Notes: generated by a model from the sequence alone, not told the origin. A DNA stretch of 64,000 nucleotides from JAWWPY01 sp033854735 (GCA_033854735.1 JAWWPY010000431.1:1-64000), one strand, 5' to 3'. Numbered from the stretch's first letter, positions 7,221 to 16,866 are shown. Translations and numbers: made by a program.

Positions 7221-7565
7221 GTGATCTTCAAGCAGGTCGGCGAGGGCCGCCCGTATCCCGATCACGCCCGGAGCACCCGCGAGTGGGCCCAGGTCCCGCC
7301 GCGCCCGGTCCGGCTGGACCAGCTGATCACGACGAAGGCCGTGCTCGATCTCCATTTGCTGCTGGCCAAGGACTCCACGTTCTACGGTGATCTTTTCCCG
7401 CACGTCATCCGCTGGCGCGGCGAGCTGTATCTGGAGGACGGCTTGCACCGGGCGCTCGGCGCGGCGCTCCATCAGCGTTCCGTACTGCACGTCCGCGTCC
7501 TTGATCTCGATGAGGTGCCGCAGCCGTCAGCCCAGTCGGCCCAGGGTGCCGTGCCGCCGCGCTGA
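7221..7565 (+). CDS. conserved actinobacterial protein, VapB-annotated family
   Basis: A 114-residue protein (GTG start) with a strongly conserved-looking core: IFKQVGEGRPYPDHARS, WAQVPPRPVRLDQLITTKAVLDL, DSTFYGDLFPHVI and YLEDGLHRALGAAL. The last part resembles the ParB/sulfiredoxin-type 'DGHHR' loop. Proteins of this type are widespread single-copy genes in actinomycetes and are sometimes labelled VapB-family antitoxin, but no toxin gene is adjacent. No function can be assigned. It stands next to tRNA-Ser(CGA) and tadA, which suggests an old core-chromosome position. Confidence 0.7.
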   Translation: MIFKQVGEGRPYPDHARSTREWAQVPPRPVRLDQLITTKAVLDLHLLLAKDSTFYGDLFPHVIRWRGELYLEDGLHRALGAALHQRSVLHVRVLDLDEVPQPSAQSAQGAVPPR

Positions 7566-7595
7566 GCGCGATGGGGCCACGCGGCTCATGAAAGC

Positions 7596-7685
7596 TGGCG
7601 GTGGAGGTGGGATTTGAACCCACGGAGGGGTTGCCCCCTCACACGCTTTCGAGGCGTGCGCCCTCGGCCACTAGGCGACTCCACC
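7596..7685 (-). tRNA. tRNA-Ser(CGA)
   Basis: Minus-strand acceptor GGTGGAG (7679-7685) pairs with CTCCACC (7600-7606), with discriminator G and encoded CCA (7596-7598). The anticodon loop CTCGAAA gives CGA. A long variable arm is present. Confidence 0.96.
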
Positions 7686-7760
7686 GCGGCTGAGCCTACC
7701 TGACCCGCGCCGCGCCTTCATCAGCTGCCAGACGGGCCGCGCGCGCAGCGGTAGTACGGG

Positions 7761-8243
7761 TCACTCACGCTCGCGCCGACGCTCGGCGAAGAACTCACGG
7801 AGCACGGCTCCGCACTCATCGGCGAGGACGCCGCCGACCACCTCGATCCGGTGGCCGAGCCTTCGGTCGCGGAGCACGTCCCAGAGCGAACCGGCCGCTC
7901 CTGCCCCCGGATCCGCCGCGCCATATACCAGTCGCGGTATCCGGGCTGCGCTGATCGCCCCCGCGCACATGGTGCAGGGCTCGAGCGTGACGACGAGCGT
8001 GCAGCCCGGCAGCCGCCAGCCGCCGATCTCACGTCCAGCCGCGCGGATCGCCACGATCTCCGCATGCGCGGTCGGATCAGCGTCTGCCTCCCGCCTGTTG
8101 TGCGCGCGGGCCACAATCGTCCCCGCCGAATCCAGCACGACCGCCCCGACGGGCACGTCGGCGCGCGGGCCGCTGGCGCGGGCCGCCTCCGTGAGCGCGA
8201 CTCGCATGGCGGCCTCGAATCCCGCGTGATAGCCGGGGGTCAC
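7761..8243 (-). CDS. tadA: tRNA adenosine(34) deaminase
   Basis: Converts A34 to inosine in tRNA-Arg(ACG). The 160-residue protein has the zinc/proton-shuttle motif HAEIVAI and the second zinc motif PCTMCAGA. The C-terminal basic helix ends FFAERRRERE. The GTG at 8243 is preferred because the family needs a short helix before MRVALTEAARA; an ATG at 8207 would cut it. The gene sits between tRNA-Ser(CGA) and the TadA-associated protein gene (16-bp gap), the conserved actinobacterial arrangement. Confidence 0.93.
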   Translation of the reverse strand: MTPGYHAGFEAAMRVALTEAARASGPRADVPVGAVVLDSAGTIVARAHNRREADADPTAHAEIVAIRAAGREIGGWRLPGCTLVVTLEPCTMCAGAISAARIPRLVYGAADPGAGAAGSLWDVLRDRRLGHRIEVVGGVLADECGAVLREFFAERRRERE

Positions 8244-8259
8244 GCCACCAGCCGGGGCC

Positions 8260-8751
8260 TCACGGGCCGAACACGACGTCGAGGGCCCGGTCCAGCGCGT
8301 GACCGAAGCCAAGCCTGGTGGCGATCTTGGCGATGGCCTCGTCGGGAAACTGGTCCAGATCACCAGCGAGGGCGCCGAGATCCATCTCGTCAATGCCCAG
8401 ATCAGCGAAGATGGACATGTCCCCGGCAGGCAGCACCTGGTCGAGGTCTTCGTCACCAGGGACCGGTATGTCCAGGTAGTCCAGGACCTGCCGGGCCAGC
8501 GGCCAGTCCGCGGCGGCGGTCAGATCCGACAGGAACACCGAAACCTGACCGCCGATCACCCGGAGCGCGACGAAGAAATCGTCGCCGACAGTAACCAGGC
8601 CGATGGTTCCGCCGATGCTGGGCTGCTGACGGAGAGCGTGGATGAGCCCGCTCAGGTCCTCGGTCAGCGCCGTCGGCAGGACCTCGGTATCCCAGGTCTC
8701 GTCCTCTCGGTAAACGATCACGGCAACGTCGCCGTCGCTTACGTCCGTCAT
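8260..8751 (-). CDS. tRNA adenosine deaminase-associated protein
   Basis: A 163-residue acidic protein starting MTDVSDGDVAVIVYREDETW, with PTALTEDLSGLIHALRQQPS, GDDFFVALRV, LSDLTAAADWPLARQVLDYLDIP and a conserved acidic tail. It matches the actinobacterial family found next to tadA and named only for that position; its biochemical role is unknown. The ATG at 8751 is chosen over upstream in-frame codons by fit to the family start. It is probably co-transcribed with tadA. Confidence 0.88.
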   Translation of the reverse strand: MTDVSDGDVAVIVYREDETWDTEVLPTALTEDLSGLIHALRQQPSIGGTIGLVTVGDDFFVALRVIGGQVSVFLSDLTAAADWPLARQVLDYLDIPVPGDEDLDQVLPAGDMSIFADLGIDEMDLGALAGDLDQFPDEAIAKIATRLGFGHALDRALDVVFGP

Positions 8752-9015
8752 CGTCAGCTCACCAGGCCCCTTCCCAGCAAGGAATGGTGTCAGATCGGCG
8801 GCTTCCCCGCCCGGTATTCCCCGGCCTCGGCACCAGGCTGTGATGCCGGAAACGGCCTGGCTACCGACAGCGGCGTTACCAGCACTTATCGTAGCCGAAG
8901 GGCTCAAATCACCACGTCGGCGCCGGATAGGGATCTATTAGCGGACGCACCGGGCGCGGGATGGCCGCCGATGACCTTGAAGCAGGTACCGTAGTTGCCC
9001 CGGGGGTCTCCGGCA
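8752..9015. other. intergenic stretch, no gene seen
   Basis: Between the divergently placed TadA-associated gene and the small membrane-protein gene. Apart from the promoter listed next to it, nothing with coding character or a strong hairpin is visible. Confidence 0.6.
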
Positions 9016-9044
9016 TTGGTAAAGCAATTACTCTGGGCTAAACT
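9016..9044 (+). promoter_or_regulatory. sigma-70-type promoter
   Basis: -35 TTGGTA (9016-9021), a 17-bp spacer, -10 TAAACT (9039-9044), 41 bp before the start of the 51-residue membrane protein. It is unusually good for this GC-rich sequence and AT-rich around the -10. Confidence 0.6.
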
Positions 9045-9084
9045 GAGATAACTGACCGACGCTTTCGACCTGGGAGCTGAATCC

Positions 9085-9240
9085 ATGAATTTGAAGAAGA
9101 TCCTCGGTTGGGCAGTCGTGATCTTCATCGCCTACTATCTATTCACGAGTCCCACCGGGGCAGCGAGCGTCATGCGCAACTTGTTCCATCTCCTCAGTCA
9201 GGCGGGCAGTTCACTGGCTACCTTCCTGACTAATCTCTAA
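9085..9240 (+). CDS. 51-residue single-pass membrane protein
   Basis: Reads MNLKKILGWAVVIFIAYYLF, then TSPTGAASVMRNLFHLLSQA and a hydrophobic end TFLTNL. It has a lysine-flanked transmembrane helix (residues 6-20) and an amphipathic second half. A GGGAGCTG Shine-Dalgarno stands 6 bp before the ATG, and a good promoter lies upstream. It is followed after 5 bp by the PH-domain membrane protein, so the two are very likely one transcript. Small proteins of this kind are often missed by gene callers. Function is unknown; it may be a partner of the PH-domain protein. Confidence 0.75.
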   Translation: MNLKKILGWAVVIFIAYYLFTSPTGAASVMRNLFHLLSQAGSSLATFLTNL

Positions 9241-9245
9241 GTCAG

Positions 9246-9776
9246 ATGAGGCTCATCTCGCCGGGTCACACCGGCCCCGCCATGATCAGCAAGTACCTTT
9301 TGCCGTACGAAGAGCGGGTCGTCACGGTACGTAAGCACCCGGCCATCCTGGCGGGAGCGATCGCCTTCACGGTGGTCGGCTTGCTCATCGCGTTGCTGCT
9401 GGCCACGACCGTCCTGGCGGGCAACACGACGGCCGAAGAGGTCCTTCTGGTCGCATGCCTGGTGCTCATCCTGCGGCTGGGCTTCTACACCTGGGAGTGG
9501 TGGGACTCGTACTTCGTGGTCACCTCTCAGCGGTTGCTTGAGGTGAAGGGCGTTGTCACCCGCCGGGTGCTCATGATGCCCTTGAAGAAGGTAACCGACA
9601 TGAGCTTCGAGCGCTCGGCCCTCGGGCGGTTGCTTGGGTACGGCAAATTCATCCTCGAATCGGCGGGCCAGGATCAGGCTCTGACCAGCGTTGACCATGT
9701 CCCTTACCCAGAACAGCTGTACCTCGAGATATGCCGTCTGATATTCCCGAGCCAAGAGGACATCGGCGACGACTGA
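9246..9776 (+). CDS. PH (bPH2) domain membrane protein
   Basis: A 176-residue protein: two membrane helices (about residues 34-56 and 65-82) followed by a bacterial PH domain (YFVVTSQRLLEVKGVVTRRVLMMPLKKVTDMSFERSALGRLLGYGKFILESAGQD). The sequence WDSYFVVTSQRLL...GKFILES is diagnostic of this YdbS/YdbT-like family, whose role is unclear (membrane-surface scaffolding is suspected). ATG 9282 (MISKYLLPYEERVV) is an alternative start, fits homologues better and leaves 41 bp after the small gene; ATG 9246 has little Shine-Dalgarno signal and would rely on coupling. Confidence 0.85.
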   Translation: MRLISPGHTGPAMISKYLLPYEERVVTVRKHPAILAGAIAFTVVGLLIALLLATTVLAGNTTAEEVLLVACLVLILRLGFYTWEWWDSYFVVTSQRLLEVKGVVTRRVLMMPLKKVTDMSFERSALGRLLGYGKFILESAGQDQALTSVDHVPYPEQLYLEICRLIFPSQEDIGDD

Positions 9777-9809
9777 GGGTTCAGCCCGCCGTGGCCTCTG
9801 GGCGGCCCG

Positions 9810-10661
9810 TCATGCCGTGACGAGCACCACGCCGACCGCGGCCAGGCTCAGGCCCACCCGCTGAACCCACCGCATCCGCTCACCGAGCAGCACGCGGGCG
9901 AGCAGCACTGTCACCCCCGGGTAGAGCGCCGTGAGCACGACCGCCATGCCGAGCAGGCCCGTGCGCGTGGCCAGGATGTAGCAGGCGTTTGCCCCGGCGT
10001 CGAGCACCCCCGACGCGATCGCCGCGAGGAGCAGGCGGCGGCTCATGCCACGCCAGGCGGGGGGCGCCCCCATCCAGACCGCGATCCCGACCATGATGAG
10101 CGTCCCGCTGATCCGGGAGGCCGCGGCCGGCCAGAGGACGCCCGATGCGCCGGCGTCCCGCAGGAAGAGGAAGAACAGCCCGAACGCGATCCCGGAGGCC
10201 ACGCCGCACCCGATGCCCCGGGCTGGGCTGGGATGACCGGCCGGCCGGCCGGCCGCGCCACCCTGCATGCTGACCAGGACAATCGCTACCAGGCAGGCCA
10301 GCGCGCCCAGGTAAACCTTGAGCCCAGGCCGCTCGCCGGAAGCCAGTGCGACGCTCACCGGCAGCACGGTGGACACCAGCGCGGACACCGGCGCCACGAC
10401 GCTCATCGGCCCGGCGGCCAGGCCCGCGTAGAACACGATGAGGCCGGCGCCACCCGCAGCGCCTCCGGCTACCGCCCAGCCGAGCCCGGCTACGCTGGCC
10501 GGGCCCCCGAAAGCCAGCGCAGCAGCGAGAATGATGACGGCACCGGCCGGCGCGGACGCGGTCAGCACGGAGAGCGCCTGAGCACGCCGGGACGCTGCGC
10601 CGCCGAGGAAGTCGGCGCTGCCATAGAGAACCGCGGCCACCAGGCCGAAGACGACAACCAC
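9810..10661 (-). CDS. EamA-family (DMT) exporter
   Basis: A 283-residue protein with ten hydrophobic segments in two internally similar halves, the drug/metabolite transporter layout. Characteristic pieces are VAAVLYGSADFLGGAASRRA at the start and MAVVLTALYPGVTVLLARVLLGERMRWVQRVGL near the end. The GTG start at 10661 has GGGAG seven bases upstream. The substrate is unknown. It is transcribed divergently from an XRE-cupin regulator 87 bp away, a common arrangement in which the regulator controls an amino-acid-like or metabolite exporter. Confidence 0.88.
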   Translation of the reverse strand: MVVVFGLVAAVLYGSADFLGGAASRRAQALSVLTASAPAGAVIILAAALAFGGPASVAGLGWAVAGGAAGGAGLIVFYAGLAAGPMSVVAPVSALVSTVLPVSVALASGERPGLKVYLGALACLVAIVLVSMQGGAAGRPAGHPSPARGIGCGVASGIAFGLFFLFLRDAGASGVLWPAAASRISGTLIMVGIAVWMGAPPAWRGMSRRLLLAAIASGVLDAGANACYILATRTGLLGMAVVLTALYPGVTVLLARVLLGERMRWVQRVGLSLAAVGVVLVTA

Positions 10662-10748
10662 GAGCGCACTCCCATGAACACCGGTCGGAATAACATACCG
10701 TGTAGTTCACTCTACCGACCGATTCTCGCCGGAGGAAACGGATAAACG

Positions 10749-11321
10749 ATGGCTGCGGTAGATATATCGGGCGCCCTGGCGCGGACCCTCCAGTTCCTGC
10801 GCGCCGAGCGGGGCTGGTCCCTTGACCAGCTCGCCGCGCGGTCCGGGGTGAGCAAGGGAGTGCTCGTCGCGCTGGAGCAGGGCCGGTCCAACCCGAATCT
10901 CGCCACTCTGGCCAGGATCAGCGACGCGTTCGGCGTGCCGGTCACCCGCCTGGTGGACGTGCCCGACCAGCCGAGTGTGCGCATCACCGGCCCGGCCGAG
11001 TCACGGGTGCTGTGGCATGGGCCTTCAGGCGGGACCGGCACCATCATCGCGGCCACTGACCCGCCATGGGCGGCCGAGCTGTGGCGGTTCACGTTGCTGC
11101 CCGGCGAGCAGTTCGGCGGGGACGCCCACGCCCCGGCGACCCGGGAGATGGCGTGGGTGGAGGAAGGCATCCTGACCCTGACCGTGGCCGGAGTGCGGCA
11201 CCAGGTCTCGGCCGGGCAGTGCGCCAGGTTCCTGGGCGGCCTGCCGCACGCCTACGCGAACGAAGGCACCGAGCAAATGGTGCTGACGATGATCGTGGTT
11301 GTCCCGCCGGCTCCCGCCTGA
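10749..11321 (+). CDS. XRE-family regulator with cupin sensor domain
   Basis: A 190-residue protein. The N-terminal helix-turn-helix (LARTLQFLRAERGWSLDQLAARSGVSKGVLVALEQGRSNPNLATLARISDAFGVPVTRL) is followed by a cupin barrel (FTLLPGEQFGGDAHAPATREMAWVEEGILTLTVAGVRHQVSAGQCARFLGGLPHAYANEGTE) that could bind a metal or small ligand. It has an ATG start with GGAGGAAA upstream. The gene is divergent from the EamA exporter, which it probably regulates. A short inverted repeat GTAG-N6-CTAC (10702-10715) lies between them but is too short to call an operator on its own. Confidence 0.88.
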   Translation: MAAVDISGALARTLQFLRAERGWSLDQLAARSGVSKGVLVALEQGRSNPNLATLARISDAFGVPVTRLVDVPDQPSVRITGPAESRVLWHGPSGGTGTIIAATDPPWAAELWRFTLLPGEQFGGDAHAPATREMAWVEEGILTLTVAGVRHQVSAGQCARFLGGLPHAYANEGTEQMVLTMIVVVPPAPA

Positions 11322-11352
11322 CAGCGCAGCGGCCGCCCAGGCGTGTCCCGCC

Positions 11353-11784
11353 CTAGACGCTCGGCGGGCCTGGCGCCCAGGGCTGCACTGGGGGCCGGAA
11401 CTCCGGGGTCCGGGTCCCGCTCCGGCGGCTGAGCGTAGTCGCGCCTATGCCCAGGATGAGCGCGACCGCCGCGGTAACGCCGGCCTCGGTCAGCCGGGTA
11501 TCCGCCTCCCTGGTGCAGAACTGCTCAAGCTGCCGCTGCTCAGCGGCCGGGGCGGCCGGGGCGCCCGGGATGCCCCCGGTGTTGACGATGCCCGGGTCGA
11601 TCCTGACCTGTATGGCGTTGTCAGAGGTGGCCCCCGGGCCGCAGAACGACTCGAGAACGGTCGAACCCTCTGACGTCCGCCCCACACTCAGCGGCACGAA
11701 GAGCAGGGCCAGCGCCGCCGCCAGGCCACCGGCTATGACCGCGATCCCGAAGATGCGCATGATCTCCTGAGCGACCGGACGCAC
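11353..11784 (-). CDS. two-pass membrane protein with exported cysteine loop
   Basis: 143 residues from the GTG at 11784, chosen because GGGAGG lies 5 bp upstream. Helix 1 (IFGIAVIAGGLAAALALLFVPL) and helix 2 (AGVTAAVALILGIGATTL) bracket an external loop with two cysteines (ESFCGPGA and LEQFCTREADTRL) that could form a disulfide, followed by a Pro-rich cytoplasmic tail. The family is not recognised. It is convergent with the XRE-cupin gene and has tRNA-Ser(GCT) upstream on the same strand. Confidence 0.65.
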   Translation of the reverse strand: MRPVAQEIMRIFGIAVIAGGLAAALALLFVPLSVGRTSEGSTVLESFCGPGATSDNAIQVRIDPGIVNTGGIPGAPAAPAAEQRQLEQFCTREADTRLTEAGVTAAVALILGIGATTLSRRSGTRTPEFRPPVQPWAPGPPSV

Positions 11785-11955
11785 GATTGCCTCCCTTAGT
11801 GGATACGCATTGGAGACGACCACCAACCCGAGCATGTTCCCTGTGACCCATATTGACTCGGCGGCAACTCGTGACCGTTGGGCCATCGGGAGGAAAACTG
11901 TCTTCAGGGCAACCTCAAGCGCCCGCGCCAGTGGCGCGGGCACCCAGGTCAGGGG

Positions 11956-12045
11956 CGGAGGCTCGGGGATTTGAACCCCGGATGGGCTGTTGACCCAAAC
12001 CGCATTAGCAGTGCGGCGCCATAGACCGGACTAGGCGAAGCCTCC
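11956..12045 (-). tRNA. tRNA-Ser(GCT)
   Basis: Minus-strand acceptor GGAGGCT (12039-12045) pairs with AGCCTCC (11957-11963). The anticodon loop CTGCTAA gives GCT. A long variable arm is present. The CCA end is not encoded (GCCC follows). Confidence 0.95.
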
Positions 12046-12103
12046 CGACGACCAGACGGTCGGCCTCAGCGTACCGGTCCGCCGCGCAGTGCGCCAAAGC
12101 GGT

Positions 12104-13747
<1,644 letters not shown>

Positions 13748-13852
13748 GGCCCACCTCCTCGTGGTTGCGCCCAGTGGTTTGTCGCAGCAGCGGCTACACC
13801 AGGCACGTTATTCACCTTCCGGAGGGATCGTGTCATGACCTGGGGCGAATCG

Positions 13853-14518
13853 TCATCCTCCGAGCAGCTCAGCATCAATCCGGAGCTTGGCCACGGCGCG
13901 GGACACCGTGCTTTTCACGGTGCCCTGGCTCACGCCGAGCACATCGGCGATCTCCGCCTCGCTCATGTCCTCGTAGTAACGGAGCACGACCGCAGCACGC
14001 ATCCGCTGGGGCAGTCGCTCGATCGCGCGGCGCAGCGCGTCCTGCAGTTCACTGTCGCCCGGGTGGTCGGACACGGCCCGTTCAGGGATGTCGTCGGTCG
14101 GGTACTCCTCCACCCGGCGCCGACGCCACCAGGAGATGTGCGTGTTCACCATCGCCCGGCGCACGTAGCCGTCCACCGCACCCCGGTCCTCGATGCGATC
14201 CCAGGCCTGGTACGTCTTGGCCAGGGCGGCCTGCACGAGGTCCTCGGCATCCGCGCGGTTGTGGGTCAGCAGGTAGGCCATCCGGAGCAGGGAGGCGCTG
14301 CGGGCGGTCACGTACTCGCGGAAGGCCGGTTCTCCCGTACCCGGGGCATGGCGGCGCTCCAGGCTGGCGTCCACGTTCACCCCCGGGCTGGCGTCCACGC
14401 GCACCTCCAGGCTGGCGTCCACGCGCACCTCCAGGCTGGCGTCCACGCGCACCTCCAGGCTGGCTACCGACCCCCGCTCCCCGGCCACCGCGGGAGCCCG
14501 CCGACACTCACAGCCCAA
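13853..14518 (-). CDS. SigE-family ECF RNA polymerase sigma factor
   Basis: Region 2 (SLLRMAYLLTHNRADAEDLVQAALAKTYQAWDRI) and region 4 (RMRAAVVLRYYEDMSEAEIADVLGVSQGTVKSTVSRAVAKLR) match the actinobacterial SigE-like ECF family. The roughly 55-residue N-terminal extension is made of repeats of ASLEVRVD encoded by a 24-bp array and is probably unstructured. The true start may lie after the array; no methionine exists between residue 1 and region 2, so alternative GTG starts within the repeats (encoding V) must be considered. No anti-sigma gene is adjacent. Confidence 0.85.
   Translation of the reverse strand: MGCECRRAPAVAGERGSVASLEVRVDASLEVRVDASLEVRVDASPGVNVDASLERRHAPGTGEPAFREYVTARSASLLRMAYLLTHNRADAEDLVQAALAKTYQAWDRIEDRGAVDGYVRRAMVNTHISWWRRRRVEEYPTDDIPERAVSDHPGDSELQDALRRAIERLPQRMRAAVVLRYYEDMSEAEIADVLGVSQGTVKSTVSRAVAKLRIDAELLGG
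14363..14458. repeat. 24-bp tandem repeat in the sigma factor gene, 4 units
   Basis: Three identical 24-bp units and one diverged unit, encoding the octapeptide A-S-L-E-V-R-V-D. They lie at the 5' end of the sigma factor gene and could alter translation initiation when they expand or contract. Confidence 0.92.
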
Positions 14519-14592
14519 CCGTACCCAGCCAAGACGTGGCCCACAGCACCTGAACCGAGAGTCGGCGAGGCGTCTGAACTGGATTTATAACA

Positions 14593-14630
14593 GTTGTACC
14601 GGCATGTCCGGCTGGCCGTGCCGGTACAAC
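14593..14630. promoter_or_regulatory. perfect 12-bp inverted repeat in divergent intergenic region
   Basis: GTTGTACCGGCA (14593-14604), 14-nt spacer, TGCCGGTACAAC (14619-14630). It lies between the divergent sigma factor and secreted-protein genes and could be an operator serving both, or a hairpin in a leader. The AT-rich GGATTTATAAC stretch just left of it may contain the sigma gene promoter. Confidence 0.55.
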
Positions 14631-14708
14631 GTGACCGAACCGCTTGACGTGGGCCGGTCTCCGCACGCATCGTCATGACCGGGGTTTCTGTCGCTCGGGG
14701 AGGGGACG

Positions 14709-15827
14709 ATGCTTGACCAAGGTGGTCACGTAACGTGCTGCGATGACAGCGCAGGGTCGGGCACCGCGGAGCTGATCGCGCGTCGCCGGTTACTCAAGGC
14801 CGCCGTCTTCGCGCCTCGGGAGGTGCCGGGCCAGATCTCCGCCGCCGACGGGGCCGGGGCACCTCCAGGATCCGCCACTCAGCCGAGAGTGCTCACCGGA
14901 ACGGTGGTGGATGCCAGCCCGCACGTCCTCACTCTCCGCCGGGCGGACAGTGAGGAACGGCTGGCCCTGATGCCGGGCACGAAGGCGTGGAAGGGCGGTC
15001 CTGTGGACCCGACCGCGCTCGGCGCCGGAGACCGGGTGGTGGCGCGTCTCCACCCATCACGGCGCGGGGTGGCCAGCCGGCTGTGGGTCAACATCGGCCG
15101 CGTCACTGGCGTCATTCTCGAACGGGACCGCGAGGGCATCGTTGTCGACGCGGGAAAGAACCGGGGACGCCCGGTCATCGTCATCCCACGCCGCGCCGAG
15201 GGCCGCATCCAGGTCCGCTTCCCGCGGCTGGAGCCCGGATACATCATCGATGTCATCGGGCTCCGCCGTGGCGCGGTCATGGAGGGACTCATCCCGGCGA
15301 CCTCCCAGCCTGCCTACCGCGCTGACCAGGTACCGCGCCGCTCACCCACAGGCCGCTCACCCACAGGCCGCTCACCGATCGGGGGGCGGGCGTTGGGCCG
15401 CTCACCGATGAGGGGGCGGGCGCTGGGCCGCTCACCGATGGGGGGGCGGGCGCTGGGCCGCTTCGGTGGCTCGGCCACATGGCACGAGCCGGTAGGCCAG
15501 CCGGATGACGCCGAGGGAATCGCTTATCCCATGCTCGACCCGGACGTGGGGTGTGCCGAGGAGCCATCCCCGGGACCCGGCTGCGTCCGCATGCCCTATC
15601 TCTCCATCGGCAGCCTGGTCGAGGTCCGCAATGAGTGCACGGGTGACTCCCGCGTCTTGCCGGTGACCGGCGGCGGAGCGGCAACCCGGCTTCTCTGCGA
15701 CCGCTGTGTCACCTGCGGTACGTCGCCCCGGGGCCGGGTGGCCGACCTGGCCCTCGCGAGCTTCGTCGCCCTCGGCGGTGAACTCGAACGCGGGTGCTTC
15801 AATGCGACGATCGCGATGGACCAATGA
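14709..15827 (+). CDS. secreted-type protein with RlpA-like double-psi barrel
   Basis: A 372-residue protein. The N-terminal half has an OB-like segment (RVLTGTVVDASPHVLTLRRADSEERLALMPGTKAWKGG...GAGDRVVARL). A repeat-coded Arg/Gly/Ser linker follows, then a C-terminal segment (YLSIGSLVEVRNECTGDSRVLPVTG...CDRCVTCGTSPRGRVADLALASFVALGGELERGCFNATI) that reads like an RlpA/expansin double-psi beta-barrel with extra cysteines. No clear signal peptide is seen (LIARRRLLKAAVF is Tat-like but short). The next gene starts 10 bp downstream, so the pair probably works together. Function is unknown; wall binding or a redox-linked role is inference. Confidence 0.6.
   Translation: MLDQGGHVTCCDDSAGSGTAELIARRRLLKAAVFAPREVPGQISAADGAGAPPGSATQPRVLTGTVVDASPHVLTLRRADSEERLALMPGTKAWKGGPVDPTALGAGDRVVARLHPSRRGVASRLWVNIGRVTGVILERDREGIVVDAGKNRGRPVIVIPRRAEGRIQVRFPRLEPGYIIDVIGLRRGAVMEGLIPATSQPAYRADQVPRRSPTGRSPTGRSPIGGRALGRSPMRGRALGRSPMGGRALGRFGGSATWHEPVGQPDDAEGIAYPMLDPDVGCAEEPSPGPGCVRMPYLSIGSLVEVRNECTGDSRVLPVTGGGAATRLLCDRCVTCGTSPRGRVADLALASFVALGGELERGCFNATIAMDQ
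15338..15457. repeat. 15-bp and 30-bp tandem repeats
   Basis: Two 15-bp units (CCGCTCACCCACAGG) run into three 30-bp units starting CCGCTCACCGAT. They encode Arg-Ser-Pro-rich repeats in the linker of the double-psi-barrel protein. Confidence 0.92.
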
Positions 15828-15837
15828 CGATGCCGCC

Positions 15838-16758
15838 ATGATGGGACTGGTCAATGACCTCAGAGAGGTCCAGGTTCCGGTCCTCGCGGTAATGCTCCTC
15901 GGCGGGTGCGCCGCCAAGCTCAGCCGGGTGCTGCGGACCGGCTCGCTGGACGCCGGCCTCGGTCCCACGGAGCTGTTCCCGTTGCCGGCCCGGCGGCCGG
16001 CCGCCATGCTCGTTTGCGCGTGCGAGCTTGCCATCGGCGTCGTATTGCTGGTCACGGCGCCGCCTGCGGCGCGTCACGGGACCGGTGCCATGGACGGCGC
16101 CGCCGCGGACGGCGTGCGAATCGCCGCCACCGCTTTCTTCCTGGTGGCGATGAGCGCGCTGATCGAACTGCGTGGCCACCGGCCGGATGTCGGCTGCGGG
16201 TGCTTCGGCGATCTCAGCACGCACCCGGTGAGCGCCCGCTCGATCGTCCGCTCGGGGGTGCTGGCCGTGGCGGCGCTGGCCTCGATCGGCGGACCTGGCC
16301 TGCAGCTGGCGCGGCCGGGCGCCGGCGCCGCCCTGCCGCTGGTCATCTTCTGCGCCGAGTTCCTGGTCATAGCGCTGCTCTCCCCGGAGGCTGGCGAGGT
16401 GCTGGTCCGGCTCGGCTATTCGGAGCCCTGCGAGCTGCGCAGCATTCCGGCCAGGCGGACGCTCGCCACGCTTCGCCGCAGCCCGCACTGGCCGCGGCAC
16501 GCCGGCGTGATCACCAGCGAGAACCCGTCTGACATATGGCGGGAATTGTGCTGGAGGTATGTGGTGTACCCGGGTCAGGTGGACGGTGCCGACGCAGACG
16601 TCGTGTTCGCGGTGCAGATGAAGCAGCGCCGACCGGTCATTCGGTCCGCCGTCGTCCCCAGGGAAACGGCGGCGACGCTTCCGGGAAAGGCAGCGTCCAC
16701 TGGACTGCCGCCAGGCGTTGTGCCGCTGAGCCCTATGCCAATATCTAAAGCCATCTAG
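15838..16758 (+). CDS. MauE/DoxX-like redox membrane protein
   Basis: About 306 residues from the ATG-ATG at 15838. Four hydrophobic helices precede a cytosolic tail. The loop after helix 2-3 has RPDVGCGCFGDLSTHP, the CGCFGD cysteine motif of MauE-type proteins that handle disulfides in periplasmic maturation. The first helix contains GGCAAKLSR, also typical. The C-terminal region of about 100 residues (ITSENPSDIWRELCWRYVVYPG) is not recognised. The gene is closely linked to the cysteine-rich barrel protein upstream, which could be its substrate. Confidence 0.7.
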   Translation: MMGLVNDLREVQVPVLAVMLLGGCAAKLSRVLRTGSLDAGLGPTELFPLPARRPAAMLVCACELAIGVVLLVTAPPAARHGTGAMDGAAADGVRIAATAFFLVAMSALIELRGHRPDVGCGCFGDLSTHPVSARSIVRSGVLAVAALASIGGPGLQLARPGAGAALPLVIFCAEFLVIALLSPEAGEVLVRLGYSEPCELRSIPARRTLATLRRSPHWPRHAGVITSENPSDIWRELCWRYVVYPGQVDGADADVVFAVQMKQRRPVIRSAVVPRETAATLPGKAASTGLPPGVVPLSPMPISKAI

Positions 16759-16804
16759 CAGGCGTGGTAGATATGCCCATACTCTCGCAGAGGAATACCG
16801 GAGC

Positions 16805-16866
16805 CATCACGGCCGGAGCCCATCACGGCCGGAGCCCATCACGGCCGGAGCCCATCACGGCCGGAG
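16805..16866. repeat. 16-bp tandem repeat, about 4 units
   Basis: CATCACGGCCGGAGCC repeated almost four times, in the gap between the MauE-like gene and the AAA ATPase gene. Degenerate relatives (GGCCGGACTCCATG) continue to about 16975. Confidence 0.9.

Noticed and set aside
9777..9809. Terminator between the PH-domain gene and the EamA gene
   Set aside because: Only a 5-bp CCGCC/GGCGG stem without a T-run could be found.
10702..10715. GTAG-N6-CTAC as operator of the XRE-cupin regulator
   Set aside because: Only 4-bp arms; too short to separate from chance, so it is mentioned in the gene note but not listed as a site.
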